A stretch of DNA of 64,000 nucleotides, taken from Myxococcales bacterium. Lineage in GTDB: Bacteria > Myxococcota_A > Polyangia > Polyangiales > Houyiibacteriaceae. The notes under the pieces are model-generated. The model did no database searches. It saw only the letters and a program-made list of their open reading frames with translations, and was not told the origin of the DNA. Numbering within the stretch: the stretch's first letter is position 1; the number at the start of each line of letters is the position of its first letter. Where the stretch lies: the NCBI GenBank assembly GCA_029863605.1, contig JAOTVB010000001.1, forward strand, positions 286,187-350,186, given 5' to 3'. Shown here piece by piece: positions 43,414 through 52,599 of this stretch. Position numbers and translations under genes: made by a program.

Positions 43414-45924
43414 TCAAGTTGGGTCGTCTTGACCAACGAGCGCGCCCAAGCGTGCCAAGGTTTCCGCCAGGTCGACCTCGACGGCGAATGCATCCTGCAT
43501 TGGATCGCCCGCCGTGAGAACGCGTTGCGGGACCGTGAAGATGTTAAAAGAGGAGGGGTCCAAAGACAGACTGATCTCGTCCCATGAAAGCGGCGTAGAG
43601 ACCGGAGCCCCTGGAACCTCCCGAACGGAGTAGGGAGCGACGATCGTTCGGTGCGGGCCGGTTTGACCTACGTCGATCAATACTCGGATGCCCCGTTTGG
43701 CCTTACGCCGCTCCATCGTCGCCGCGTTGGGATGCCGCTGCAGAACCAGCCTTCCGATCAGCTCGAGGAGCTGTTTGGCGGCGTCCCACGGAAGCCCGCT
43801 GCCGAGTGGCACCAAGACGTGCAGCCCGGTCTTACCGGACGTCTTGGGAAACCCCTGAAGCCCGACTTCCTGTAGGATTTCGCGGATCGTCAGGGCGATC
43901 GGGATCGCTTGCTCGAGGGAAGCTAATTCGACATCGAGGTCGAGGGTGAGGAAATCGCAGGTGTCGAGTGCGCCCGCGTGGGACGCGATGACGTGGAGCG
44001 GGATGCACCCGATGTTTGCTACATACATCAATGAGCTCAGATCGTTGACCAGGATGGTGTTCACCTCTTTGCCGTCTTCTTCCTCGGACCGCAGCCTTAG
44101 GGAACGAAGCCATGGGGGAGCTTGTTGCGGGATTCTCCACTGAAAAAAGCTCTTCCCCCCGATGCCGTCGGGAAAGCGAACGAGCGTCACCGGTCGATCG
44201 TGAAGATGGGGCAGCAACACCGGAGCGATGGCTTCGTAGTAGTCGCAGAGATCGCCTTTGGTGATCCCGTCGTCCGGCCAGAACAGCTTGCTCTGGTTCG
44301 TGAGGCGAGCCTTGCCGACGATGCGATCCGCGTCGGTTTCTACGGCGTCGCCATCGTCGAGCATGGTGGCGTCTTCGGGCTTGGGTGCCAGCGTCACGTC
44401 CTCAGGGGCGACATCGTCCCGCATGCCGAGGTAGACAGGGTGTCGAAGATTGCCGTCCTCCGTCCACCCAGTGTAGCGGACCCCTACGACCACCGGAGCG
44501 TCCTGCGAAAGTCGCTGGAGCAAGAGGCTGATCTCCCGATCCGAGAGCCCACTTCCCACGCGACCGCACGCCGTGAGCTCGCCGTCCTGGTACGTCGCGA
44601 GCTCGAGCGCCCCGAGCTTCTTTCGGCTTCCTTTGCCCTGGGTGTAGCCGGTGGCGATGAAGTCGTCCTCGCGCACTCGTTTGACTTTGATCCAATGCCC
44701 CGAACGGGTCGGACCCGCGCGATACGCGGAGTCTATGCGCTTTGCCACGAGCCCCTCGAGGCCATGTGAGTCGCAGAAAGCCAGCAGCGCGCCCCCATCG
44801 TTTTCGAAGTAGTCGAGGGTGCGAATCACCCCAGCGCCGCGGACTACTTTCTCGAGCAGGACCTTCCGGTCACGCAGCGGGAGCGTCTGCAAATCCAGGT
44901 CCCCGAGGCTCAAGATATCGAACACGACGAAGACCACCGGAATCGCGTCGCGCAGAAAACCAATATCGCCGGGGCGCCTTGCGTGGATGCGGCTCGCTAG
45001 TTTTTGAAAGGACGGATGCCCCGCATCGTCGAACGTGATGATCTCTCCGTCGAGCACAACGTCTGGAGCGAGGAGCGCCTTGAGGGCTTCCACGATCTCC
45101 GGGAAGCTCGCGGTCGCCGGGCGGTGCGTTCGATAAAAGAGTCGCGCTTCGGTGTCCCGACGTTCGGCCAAGATGCGAACACCATCGAGCTTGAGCTCGT
45201 ACAGCCAGCCTGACCGGTCGACGGGAACGTCGTCGAGAGTGCAGAGCATTGGCGTGAGTCGACTGGCTTGTACGGTGCCATGCTTCGCCCCGAGCTCTTT
45301 GGCCTTCTCGCATGCCTCGTCGTACAAGCGCCCGGCATCGGCAAGCTCCTCGACCGTGAGCCCCGAAAGCACACTGCGGGGCTCGGCAGCGATGACATCG
45401 GTTTCGCTCGAAAACGCATCGTCGCGCTTCATGAGCAGCCACTGGTTCTGCTGATTGCCCTGCTGTTTGGACGGGCGCACTAGGCTGAAACGGCCCTTCA
45501 GCTTGAAACCATCTAGCTCGAACGAGAGCGCACCTTTGTCGAGCCCGTCCTCCGCCGTGTCGCGCGGGTAAGAGACCCGACCGCGGTCCCAGACGATCAT
45601 CGGACCTGCGCCATAGTTTCCGTCTGGAATGACGCCTTCGAAGCTCAGGTAGCGCAGCGGATGAGGCTCGGTTTGAATGGCTAGTCGTTTGTCCTCGATG
45701 TTGAGGCTCGGTCCCTTTGGAACCGCAAAGCTCTGCAACACGCTGCCTACTTGTATCCGCAAGTCGTAGTGAAGCGCTCTCGCGCTGTGACAATGCACGA
45801 CGAACCGCCCGCGCCGTGTGGCCCCGCCCCTGCGCGGAGGTTCAGCTTCAAACGGCTCGGTAGTCTTGCCGGGATCGCGCTTTTTCCGGTATTGCGCGAG
45901 CCCTTTGTCACGTTCCTTACTCAA
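43414..45924 (-). CDS. ligD: Multifunctional NHEJ DNA ligase LigD (PE-LIG-POL)
   Basis: LigD repairs double-strand breaks with Ku. The 836-residue protein has the Pseudomonas-type order: phosphoesterase (about 38-165; HSARALHYDLRIQ), ATP-dependent ligase (about 222-520; nucleophile Lys245 in ELKLDGVR) and primase-polymerase (about 545-836; LFWPDDGITKGDL, metal motif DLDVE). In the phosphoesterase start, FVVHCH replaces the usual FVVQKH. The start codon is TTG at 45924, 38 bases from the divergent ku start. Co-directional with the globin and rsgA genes. Confidence 0.94.
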   Translation of the reverse strand: MSKERDKGLAQYRKKRDPGKTTEPFEAEPPRRGGATRRGRFVVHCHSARALHYDLRIQVGSVLQSFAVPKGPSLNIEDKRLAIQTEPHPLRYLSFEGVIPDGNYGAGPMIVWDRGRVSYPRDTAEDGLDKGALSFELDGFKLKGRFSLVRPSKQQGNQQNQWLLMKRDDAFSSETDVIAAEPRSVLSGLTVEELADAGRLYDEACEKAKELGAKHGTVQASRLTPMLCTLDDVPVDRSGWLYELKLDGVRILAERRDTEARLFYRTHRPATASFPEIVEALKALLAPDVVLDGEIITFDDAGHPSFQKLASRIHARRPGDIGFLRDAIPVVFVVFDILSLGDLDLQTLPLRDRKVLLEKVVRGAGVIRTLDYFENDGGALLAFCDSHGLEGLVAKRIDSAYRAGPTRSGHWIKVKRVREDDFIATGYTQGKGSRKKLGALELATYQDGELTACGRVGSGLSDREISLLLQRLSQDAPVVVGVRYTGWTEDGNLRHPVYLGMRDDVAPEDVTLAPKPEDATMLDDGDAVETDADRIVGKARLTNQSKLFWPDDGITKGDLCDYYEAIAPVLLPHLHDRPVTLVRFPDGIGGKSFFQWRIPQQAPPWLRSLRLRSEEEDGKEVNTILVNDLSSLMYVANIGCIPLHVIASHAGALDTCDFLTLDLDVELASLEQAIPIALTIREILQEVGLQGFPKTSGKTGLHVLVPLGSGLPWDAAKQLLELIGRLVLQRHPNAATMERRKAKRGIRVLIDVGQTGPHRTIVAPYSVREVPGAPVSTPLSWDEISLSLDPSSFNIFTVPQRVLTAGDPMQDAFAVEVDLAETLARLGALVGQDDPT

Positions 45925-45962
45925 CTCTTCGCCAATCCTAAGATGCGATCTATCATGTTCCG

Positions 45963-46835
45963 GTGCCCGCGCGCGCCATTAGCTCAGGGACTCTGTCCTT
46001 TGGCCTCGTGTCGATCCCTTTTAAGATCTTCACGGCGGCTAGCGCCGAGGGCGTGAGGTTCCACCAGCTCCACGAAAGGTGCGGCAACCGCATCAAGTAC
46101 CAGGTCTATTGCCCGACCGACGACGAGGTCGTGGACAGGGCCGACCTGGTCAAGGGTTATGAATACGCCAAGGGGCAGTTCGTGCGTTTCAGCGCCGAGG
46201 AGCTGAAGGCGCTCGAGGAGGAAAAGACGCATAACCTAGAGATCATCGAGTTCGTGCCTCTCGACACCGTGGACTTCGTCTACGTGGAGAAGTCCTACTA
46301 CCTCGGTCCCGACAAGGGGGGGCACAAGGCGTACCGATTGCTTTCGGACGCGATGCGCGAAACGGGCCGGGTCGCGCTCGGTCGTCACATTGCCCGTGGC
46401 AAGAGTCACCTGGTCGTGATCCGCCCCTACAAAGAGGGCCTGATGATGCACCAGGTGTTCTACTCGGACGAGGTCCGGGATTTCGGGGAAGTCGATCTCG
46501 GCGATGATGTTTCGTTCAAGCCCGCAGAGACGAAGATGGCACGGCAGCTCATCGAGCAGCTCAGTGAGGACCGATTCGAGCCTGAAAAGTTCCGGGACGA
46601 GTTCCGGGCACGCGTGCTAGAGGCGGTCGAGGAAAAGATCGCGGGACACGAGATCACAACTACGCCCGAAGCACCACAAGCCAAGGTCATCGATCTGTTC
46701 GAGGCGCTCAAGGCAAGCGTCGAGCAGTCGCAAGCCTCCGGGAAGCGAAAGCTGAAGCCGCCCAAGAAGGCTCCTGCGAAGAAGGCTGTCAGGAAGACGC
46801 GCAAGAAGAAGACCGCGTCGAGCAAAGACGAGTAG
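45963..46835 (+). CDS. ku: Non-homologous end-joining protein Ku
   Basis: Bacterial Ku forms a homodimer ring on DNA ends and recruits LigD. The 290-residue protein shows the family start ARAISSGTLSFGLVSIPFKIF, the YEYAKGQFVRFSAEELKAL segment near 65 and LIEQLSEDRFEPEKFRDEF near 195. The C-terminal tail (about 258-290) is very Lys-rich, a feature that aids DNA binding in several species. Start GTG. Divergent from ligD; an M20 peptidase gene follows after 7 bases. Confidence 0.95.
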   Translation: MPARAISSGTLSFGLVSIPFKIFTAASAEGVRFHQLHERCGNRIKYQVYCPTDDEVVDRADLVKGYEYAKGQFVRFSAEELKALEEEKTHNLEIIEFVPLDTVDFVYVEKSYYLGPDKGGHKAYRLLSDAMRETGRVALGRHIARGKSHLVVIRPYKEGLMMHQVFYSDEVRDFGEVDLGDDVSFKPAETKMARQLIEQLSEDRFEPEKFRDEFRARVLEAVEEKIAGHEITTTPEAPQAKVIDLFEALKASVEQSQASGKRKLKPPKKAPAKKAVRKTRKKKTASSKDE

Positions 46836-46842
46836 TCGCGCC

Positions 46843-48180
46843 ATGGCGGACGGCGATCGGGAACTCACCGAGCATTCGTTTCGACTCTGTCAACAGCTGC
46901 TCCGAATCGACACCACCAACCCGCCGGGAAACGAACGGGAAGCCGCGGAGCTCGTCGCTGAGGAGCTGAACGGCGCTGGCTTGGAGCCCGTCGTGCTGGA
47001 GAGTGCGCCGCAGCGGACCAATGTCGTCGCCCGTCTTCGGGGTACCGGCGAGAAACGTCCGCTTCTGCTCACCGCGCACCTCGATGTCGTCGAGGCTGAC
47101 CCTTCGGCCTGGGAGCACCCGCCGTTTTGCGGCGAGGTGCATGACGGATGTCTTTGGGGGCGCGGCGCGATCGACATGAAGAACATGGCGGCGATGTCGG
47201 TCGCGATCATGGCGCGACTCGCACGAGACGGCATCAAGCCAAAACGCGATCTGATCTTTGCGGCGGTTGCTGATGAAGAAGCGGGTTGTCGATACGGGTC
47301 GCTATGGCTTTCGGAAAACCATCCGGATCTAGTGCGTAGCGAATACGCGATCGGGGAGGGTGGGGGCTTCAACATCCAAGTGGCCGGCCGAACCTTCTTC
47401 ACCGTCGAAGTGGCCGAGAAGGGCGTTTGTTGGATGCGCGCGCGCGCTACTGGTGATCCAGGGCACGGCTCGATGCCACGCGACGATTCGGCGGTCGTCA
47501 AGCTCAGTGAGGCCATTGCCAAGCTTGGCAAGGAGGGATTGCCGCTCCATGGCTCCGAGCCCGTCAGGGGTTTCATCGGTGCGCTGGCGTCCCATCTGCC
47601 CGCGCCCCTTCGCCCGATCATCAAGCTTCTCGCGAGTCCGAGCATCGGTCCGGCGGCGCTCAATCTCTTGCCCGACCCCTCGCTCAAACGCGCGTTTCGA
47701 GCGTTGCTCGGAAACACGGCATCCCCAACGGTGCTCAGGGCTGGCAACAAGACGAACGTGATCCCTGGTCTTGCCGAAGCCGAGATCGACGGCCGCATCT
47801 TGCCCGGACAGACGAAAGAAGATCTGATTCGAGAGCTCCAGGCGGTGCTGGGCCCAGAGATCGAGCTCGAAGTGTTCCACTCCTTTCCGCCCATGATCAC
47901 CGAGCCCAAAGAATCATCTCTTTACTCGACAATTCACGAGGTGATGGCCGAGCGTGCGCCCGGTGCGCCGGTGGTGCCTTTCGTTTTGCAGGGCTTCACC
48001 GACGCCACCGCGTTTACCCGGCTCGGCGCGCGTTGGTACGGTTTTTCGCCGGTCCGCTTGCCGCCTACGATGCGTTTCGCCGACATGTTTCACGGCCACA
48101 ACGAGCGGATCCCGGTCGACGGCTTGGCCTGGGGCACCGAAACGCTGCTAGACGTCGTCCGTCGTTGCATCGAAGCCTAG
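46843..48180 (+). CDS. M20-family metallopeptidase (carboxypeptidase-like)
   Basis: The 445-residue protein has the M20 dizinc site: TAHLDVV (His79), GRGAIDMKN (Asp111) and ADEEAG (catalytic Glu145 and ligand Glu146), then a dimerisation domain (about 180-330) and the C-terminal FHGHNERI with the last His ligand. The family includes carboxypeptidases and acylaminoacylases, and no signal peptide is seen, so it is probably cytoplasmic. It lies 7 bases after ku, but no functional link to repair is known. Substrate unknown. Confidence 0.88.
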   Translation: MADGDRELTEHSFRLCQQLLRIDTTNPPGNEREAAELVAEELNGAGLEPVVLESAPQRTNVVARLRGTGEKRPLLLTAHLDVVEADPSAWEHPPFCGEVHDGCLWGRGAIDMKNMAAMSVAIMARLARDGIKPKRDLIFAAVADEEAGCRYGSLWLSENHPDLVRSEYAIGEGGGFNIQVAGRTFFTVEVAEKGVCWMRARATGDPGHGSMPRDDSAVVKLSEAIAKLGKEGLPLHGSEPVRGFIGALASHLPAPLRPIIKLLASPSIGPAALNLLPDPSLKRAFRALLGNTASPTVLRAGNKTNVIPGLAEAEIDGRILPGQTKEDLIRELQAVLGPEIELEVFHSFPPMITEPKESSLYSTIHEVMAERAPGAPVVPFVLQGFTDATAFTRLGARWYGFSPVRLPPTMRFADMFHGHNERIPVDGLAWGTETLLDVVRRCIEA

Positions 48181-48191
48181 CGCCCCGAGGC

Positions 48192-50021
48192 TTAGTGGTC
48201 TTCGAACTGGCCGCGGGCCTGCAGGGCCTCGAGGATGATTTCGACGGCCTTGTCGATTCGCATCTCGTTGAGAGCCACGGTCACGTCCGGATTGTCGGGG
48301 GGCTCGAATCCCGAGAAGTCCGCATCAGGGCGCCGCTCCCGGCAGAGCGCCTCATCGGTGTTGACGTAGACTTGGACGACTCGGTCCTCGCCAATCCGTT
48401 CAGCAAGCTGGATGCGATCTTGCTTGGTTCGGCTTGGGAACGCGCAGATGTTGATCAGGCCGGCGTCGGTGACCGCCTTTGCTGCGGAGATCATCGAACG
48501 AAGGTCTTCGCCGATGGGGTTCACGACCGTCGCCGTTCGACCTTGGTCGAACAGTCTGCGCTCGAGGGCATAGGCCAGAGTCCACCGACCCGACCCCGGA
48601 AGCCCCGTCAGCCACACCGTAGCGCCGCGTTGTCCGAAGCGCTCCATGCGCTCCTTGGGGCTGACGAAGGTCTTTGGCTCCATCGCCGATTCGGCGTGTA
48701 GCTCTTTCAGCGCTTCTTGGAGGTCTTGACCCGCGCCTTCGAGCTCGATCATCCCCGCTGCCACCGTGTTGTTCGTCAACGAGTCGATCACGATGAACGC
48801 GCCTGTTTCGCGGTTGCGGGTGTAGTCGTCGACGTAAAGCGCGCGGTGGCAACTGAGGTGGACTTTCGCGATGTCGTTGAGGCGAATTTCGTCGGCCGGC
48901 TTCTCCTCGAGCGAATCCATGTCGATTTCACAGTAAATTTTGTCTATCTGGGCGCGCACCGTCTGCGTGGTGTGCTTGATGAGATATGCTTTGTCAGTGT
49001 CGAGTGGCTTTTCGTGCATCCACACGATGTGGGCGTCGAAGCGCCGCGTGACCCGCGGAAGATTGTCGGGCTTGACGATCATGTCGCCTCGGCTGATGTC
49101 GATCTCGTCCTCGAGCAGAATCGTCACCGATTGCGCGGCAGATGCTTCGTCGAGCTCGCCGTCGTAACTGTCGATCGCCTCGACACGGGACGTCTTGCCC
49201 GATGGAAGCGTGACGATCTCATCGCCTTTGCGAATCACACCCGAGGCAACTTCGGCTGCGAAGCCGCGGTAGTCGAGGTCGGGCCGAATCACGTATTGCA
49301 CCGGATAGCGAAAATCATCGTAGTTTCGGTCATCCGAGACAGGAACGGTTTCGAGATATTCGAGAACGTTTGGGCCGTCGTACCAGGGGGTGTTCTCGCT
49401 GTCGCTCACCACGTTGTCTCCGAGAAGCGCACTCACCGGAAAAAACTGAATGTCTTTGAAGCGAAGGGTTTTGCCGAACTCCAGGAAGTCCGCACAGATC
49501 GCATCGTAGACCTCTTCGGAGAACTCTTTGAGATCCATCTTGTTCACGCAAACCGCTAGATGGGGAATGCCCAACAAAGAAGCGATATACGCATGGCGGC
49601 GTGACTGTTGGAGAACGCCATGGCGCGCGTCGATCAGAATCAAGGCCACGTCTGCCGTGGATGCGCCCGTCACCATGTTGCGCGTGTACTGAATGTGTCC
49701 TGGAGTGTCGGCAATGATGAACTTGCGCTTGTCGGTCGAGAAGTAGCGGTACGCCACGTCGATGGTGATCCCCTGCTCGCGCTCGGCCTTGAGGCCATCG
49801 GTCAGCAATGCGAGGTCGGGCTCGTCGCTCTGGGATGCGGCACGCACGGCGGCCATTTGGTCTTCGAACACCATGCCGGTGTCGTAGAGAATCCGGCCGA
49901 TCAGAGTTGACTTCCCGTCGTCAACGGAGCCCACCGACACGAAGCGCAGTAGCTCCTTCTGTTGGTATTTGGCGAGGTAAGCCTCGATGTCCTCGCGAAT
50001 GAGTTCCTTTTCGTCGTGCAT
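48192..50021 (-). CDS. cysN: Sulfate adenylyltransferase large subunit CysN fused to degenerate APS-kinase-like domain
   Basis: The GTPase CysN part (about 1-440) has G1 GSVDDGKST (31-39), DTPGH near 100 and NKMD near 155; it drives APS formation by CysD. The C-terminal part (about 460-609) resembles the APS kinase CysC but its P-loop reads GLPGSGRWT (473-481), with Arg for the essential Lys and Trp for Ser. The DGDNxR segment and nearby helix are missing and the domain is about 150 residues instead of 190. It is probably inactive as a kinase. It follows cysD by 18 bases. No separate cysC or cysH is in the window. Confidence 0.92.
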   Translation of the reverse strand: MHDEKELIREDIEAYLAKYQQKELLRFVSVGSVDDGKSTLIGRILYDTGMVFEDQMAAVRAASQSDEPDLALLTDGLKAEREQGITIDVAYRYFSTDKRKFIIADTPGHIQYTRNMVTGASTADVALILIDARHGVLQQSRRHAYIASLLGIPHLAVCVNKMDLKEFSEEVYDAICADFLEFGKTLRFKDIQFFPVSALLGDNVVSDSENTPWYDGPNVLEYLETVPVSDDRNYDDFRYPVQYVIRPDLDYRGFAAEVASGVIRKGDEIVTLPSGKTSRVEAIDSYDGELDEASAAQSVTILLEDEIDISRGDMIVKPDNLPRVTRRFDAHIVWMHEKPLDTDKAYLIKHTTQTVRAQIDKIYCEIDMDSLEEKPADEIRLNDIAKVHLSCHRALYVDDYTRNRETGAFIVIDSLTNNTVAAGMIELEGAGQDLQEALKELHAESAMEPKTFVSPKERMERFGQRGATVWLTGLPGSGRWTLAYALERRLFDQGRTATVVNPIGEDLRSMISAAKAVTDAGLINICAFPSRTKQDRIQLAERIGEDRVVQVYVNTDEALCRERRPDADFSGFEPPDNPDVTVALNEMRIDKAVEIILEALQARGQFEDH

Positions 50022-50039
50022 CGCGTTTCCCGGCGTAAC

Positions 50040-50948
50040 CTAGAAGTAGCCTTCGCGCTTCTTGGCTTCCATCGAGCCTTCCTCGTCGAAGTCGATCAAT
50101 CGCCCTTGCCGTTCAGAAAAGCGGTTGAGCAACATTTCACGAATGATCTTGGGGACGGTGTCCGCGTCCGACTCGACCGCCCCGCTCAGCGGGTAGCAGC
50201 CCAACGTTCGAAAACGGACCCGCTTCATTTGAGGTCTCTCGCCAGGCTCGAGGCGCATGCGATCGTCGTCTACCAAAATCCACGTCCCCGCGCGCTCGAC
50301 TACCGGGCGCTCCTTGGCGAAATAGAGCGGAACCACTGGGATCTTTTCGAGCCACACGTAGAGCCACACATCGAGCTCCGTCCAGTTGCTCAACGGAAAG
50401 ACGCGAACGTTTTCGCCCTTCTTGATCTTCGCGTTGTAGATGTTCCAAAGCTCAGGACGCTGATTCTTCGGATCCCATACGTGGTTGGCGTCCCTAAACG
50501 AAAAGATGCGCTCCTTCGCGCGGGACTTTTCTTCGTCGCGCCTTGCACCGCCAAAGGCGCAGTCGAATTCGTACTTGGTGAGGGCTTGCTTAAGCCCCTC
50601 GGTCTTCATGATGTCGGTGTACTTCTTGCTCCCGAAATCGAAGGGATTCATTCCCATCTCGACGCCTTCGGTGTTCACGTGCTTGATCAGCTCGCCTTTG
50701 AGCTTGGCCTCGACCAGATCGCGGTAACGATACATGTCCTGAAACTTCCAGGTCGTGTCGACGTGAAGGAGCGGGAAGGGCAGGGGCCCGGGCGCAAATG
50801 CCTTTTCGGCGAGACGCAGCATCACCGACGAGTCCTTCCCGACGGAGTACATCATCACTGGGTTGTCGAACTCGGCCGCAGCCTCACGGATGATCTGAAT
50901 GCTTTCCGCTTCGAGTTGGCGGAGCTGGCTCAGCTTTCGGTCACTCAT
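50040..50948 (-). CDS. cysD: Sulfate adenylyltransferase small subunit
   Basis: CysD adenylates sulfate to APS with ATP. The 302-residue protein starts with [22 protein letters not shown] and has the PP-loop [15 protein letters not shown] near 35, then [21 protein letters not shown]-like segment near 135 and [13 protein letters not shown] near 195. Length matches the family. First gene of cysD-cysN, divergent from orn across 130 bases. Confidence 0.96.
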   Translation of the reverse strand: MSDRKLSQLRQLEAESIQIIREAAAEFDNPVMMYSVGKDSSVMLRLAEKAFAPGPLPFPLLHVDTTWKFQDMYRYRDLVEAKLKGELIKHVNTEGVEMGMNPFDFGSKKYTDIMKTEGLKQALTKYEFDCAFGGARRDEEKSRAKERIFSFRDANHVWDPKNQRPELWNIYNAKIKKGENVRVFPLSNWTELDVWLYVWLEKIPVVPLYFAKERPVVERAGTWILVDDDRMRLEPGERPQMKRVRFRTLGCYPLSGAVESDADTVPKIIREMLLNRFSERQGRLIDFDEEGSMEAKKREGYF

Positions 50949-51078
50949 TCTACCGCTGTTTCCTAGGGCGTTCCTCTGCGCGACGCCAGTGTATACGGCA
51001 CCTCCTCGTGACTTCCAAACCGGAGGGCGTGGACAGGGGGCACAACACGGAGGTCATGCTAAGTGTTTCGAGCCGCAG

Positions 51079-51624
51079 ATGTCCGCGATCGTTTGGATGG
51101 ATATGGAAATGTCGGGTCTGGATCCCGAGACCGAAAGGATCTTGGAGGTCGCGGTGCTGGTCACGGACCAAGAGCTCAATGTTCTTGCTGAAGGCCCCAA
51201 CCTCGTCCTGCATCAGTCCGAAGAGGTGCTCAGTGCGATGGATCCGTGGAACACGACCCACCACGGGGAGTCCGGGCTCCTGACACGCGTTCGAGAGTCG
51301 ACCGTCGACGAGGCACAGGCATCCGCTGCGGTTCTCGGTTTCCTCGGAGAGCACACGCAGAAGAACAAAGCGCCGCTTGCTGGGAACTCGATTCATCAGG
51401 ATCGGCGCTTCGTGGCTCGGTATCTTCCCGAAGTCGAGGACTGGCTGCACTATCGGAACATCGACGTGTCCACCATCAAGGAGCTGGCCCGTCGTTGGTA
51501 TCCCAAGCAATACGCTGGCCGCCCGGCCAAAAAGGGAAGCCATCGTGCGATGGATGATCTGCTCGAATCGATCGCCGAGCTCAAATACTATCGCCAGGCC
51601 GTCTTCTTGCCGCAAACGCCATGA
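51079..51624 (+). CDS. orn: Oligoribonuclease
   Basis: Orn degrades 2- to 5-nucleotide RNAs, including pGpG from c-di-GMP turnover. The 181-residue protein has the DEDDh exonuclease residues: WMDMEMSGLD at the start, NSIHQDRRFV near 105 and HRAMDDLLES near 157. Start chosen at ATG 51079 at the conserved N-terminus; an upstream open stretch of 60 codons covers the cysD promoter region. Its last 4 bases overlap the next gene. Confidence 0.95.
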   Translation: MSAIVWMDMEMSGLDPETERILEVAVLVTDQELNVLAEGPNLVLHQSEEVLSAMDPWNTTHHGESGLLTRVRESTVDEAQASAAVLGFLGEHTQKNKAPLAGNSIHQDRRFVARYLPEVEDWLHYRNIDVSTIKELARRWYPKQYAGRPAKKGSHRAMDDLLESIAELKYYRQAVFLPQTP

Positions 51625-52520
51625 GGTGGGTCTCCGTGATCTCGATGATCTTGGTGAGCGCGTGCGCGAGCGCTGCCAAGCCCGAGCCAAAGACCGCCGA
51701 GTCGATCGTGCGGGAGCAAGAGACGCCCCTGAAGCTGATCGACGCGGTGACAGGGTCCGAGGTCACCCTCGAGTGGCTCATGTCACAGCTGCGCAACAAG
51801 CGGGTCGTGTATGTCGGCGAGCGTCACGATCGTCCCGGCGACCACGCGGTCCAGTATTCGCTTCTCAGGCGGCTCTACGCGGAAGATTCCTCGGTCGCAA
51901 TCGGGATGGAAATGTTTCAGGTCCCTTTTCAGCAGCCGCTCGACCAGTGGAGCGCCGGCGAGATCGACGAGACGGTGCTTCGACGCGAGACGGAGTACGA
52001 CCAGCGTTGGGGGTTCGATTTCAGCATGTATCGGCCCATGCTGGAGTTTGCACGGAGCCGTGGTCTCGAGGTCGTTGCGCTCAACGCGCCGCAAGAGATC
52101 GCTTTCGCGGTCGCCAAGAGCGGAGTCGAGGCACTTCCCGCGGATGTCGCAGGAACGTTGCCCGAGCTCGACCTCGACGACCCCGCCCACCGTGCGCTCT
52201 TCGATTCGGAGTTCGACGCCAGCCAACATGACGTGGACGACGGGATCGATCGCTATTACGAAGCCCAGGTCGTCTGGGATGAGACCATGGGCGAGCGTGT
52301 CGCCGAAACCCTCGGCCATCCGAACGGCCCAGCCCGGATGATCGTATTTGCGGGCCGGGTGCACGTGAAGCGGGGCCTCGGCATTCCCGAACGAGCAGCC
52401 CGTCGAGGCGCGACACCCTATGCGGTGGTGATGCCGGTTGCAGACAAAGAGCTCAAGGCGGAGATGAAGGTCCCCCCAGAACAGCGATCTGCCGATTTCT
52501 TCTGGGTCGTGCGCGAGTGA
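51621..52520 (+). CDS. ChaN-like lipoprotein (haem-binding/Tiki superfamily)
   Basis: The 299-residue protein has a lipoprotein signal (MILVSAC, lipidated Cys near 15) and the ChaN pattern: VVYVGERHDRPGDHAVQYSLL near 62, GMEMFQVPFQQPLDQW near 95, RWGFDFSMYRPMLEFAR near 128 and VFAGRVHVKRGLGIPERA near 243. ChaN homologues bind haem pairs at the outer membrane and are structurally related to TIKI metalloproteases. The real function here is open. Overlaps orn by 4 bases. Confidence 0.82.
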   Translation: MRWVSVISMILVSACASAAKPEPKTAESIVREQETPLKLIDAVTGSEVTLEWLMSQLRNKRVVYVGERHDRPGDHAVQYSLLRRLYAEDSSVAIGMEMFQVPFQQPLDQWSAGEIDETVLRRETEYDQRWGFDFSMYRPMLEFARSRGLEVVALNAPQEIAFAVAKSGVEALPADVAGTLPELDLDDPAHRALFDSEFDASQHDVDDGIDRYYEAQVVWDETMGERVAETLGHPNGPARMIVFAGRVHVKRGLGIPERAARRGATPYAVVMPVADKELKAEMKVPPEQRSADFFWVVRE

Positions 52521-52599
52521 TCGCCGCTTCTGCTCGTCGCTTAGCGCCTCGCTCTTGTGCTTCTTCGCGATTCCCTGTACCAAAGCGCACGTACGAGAG

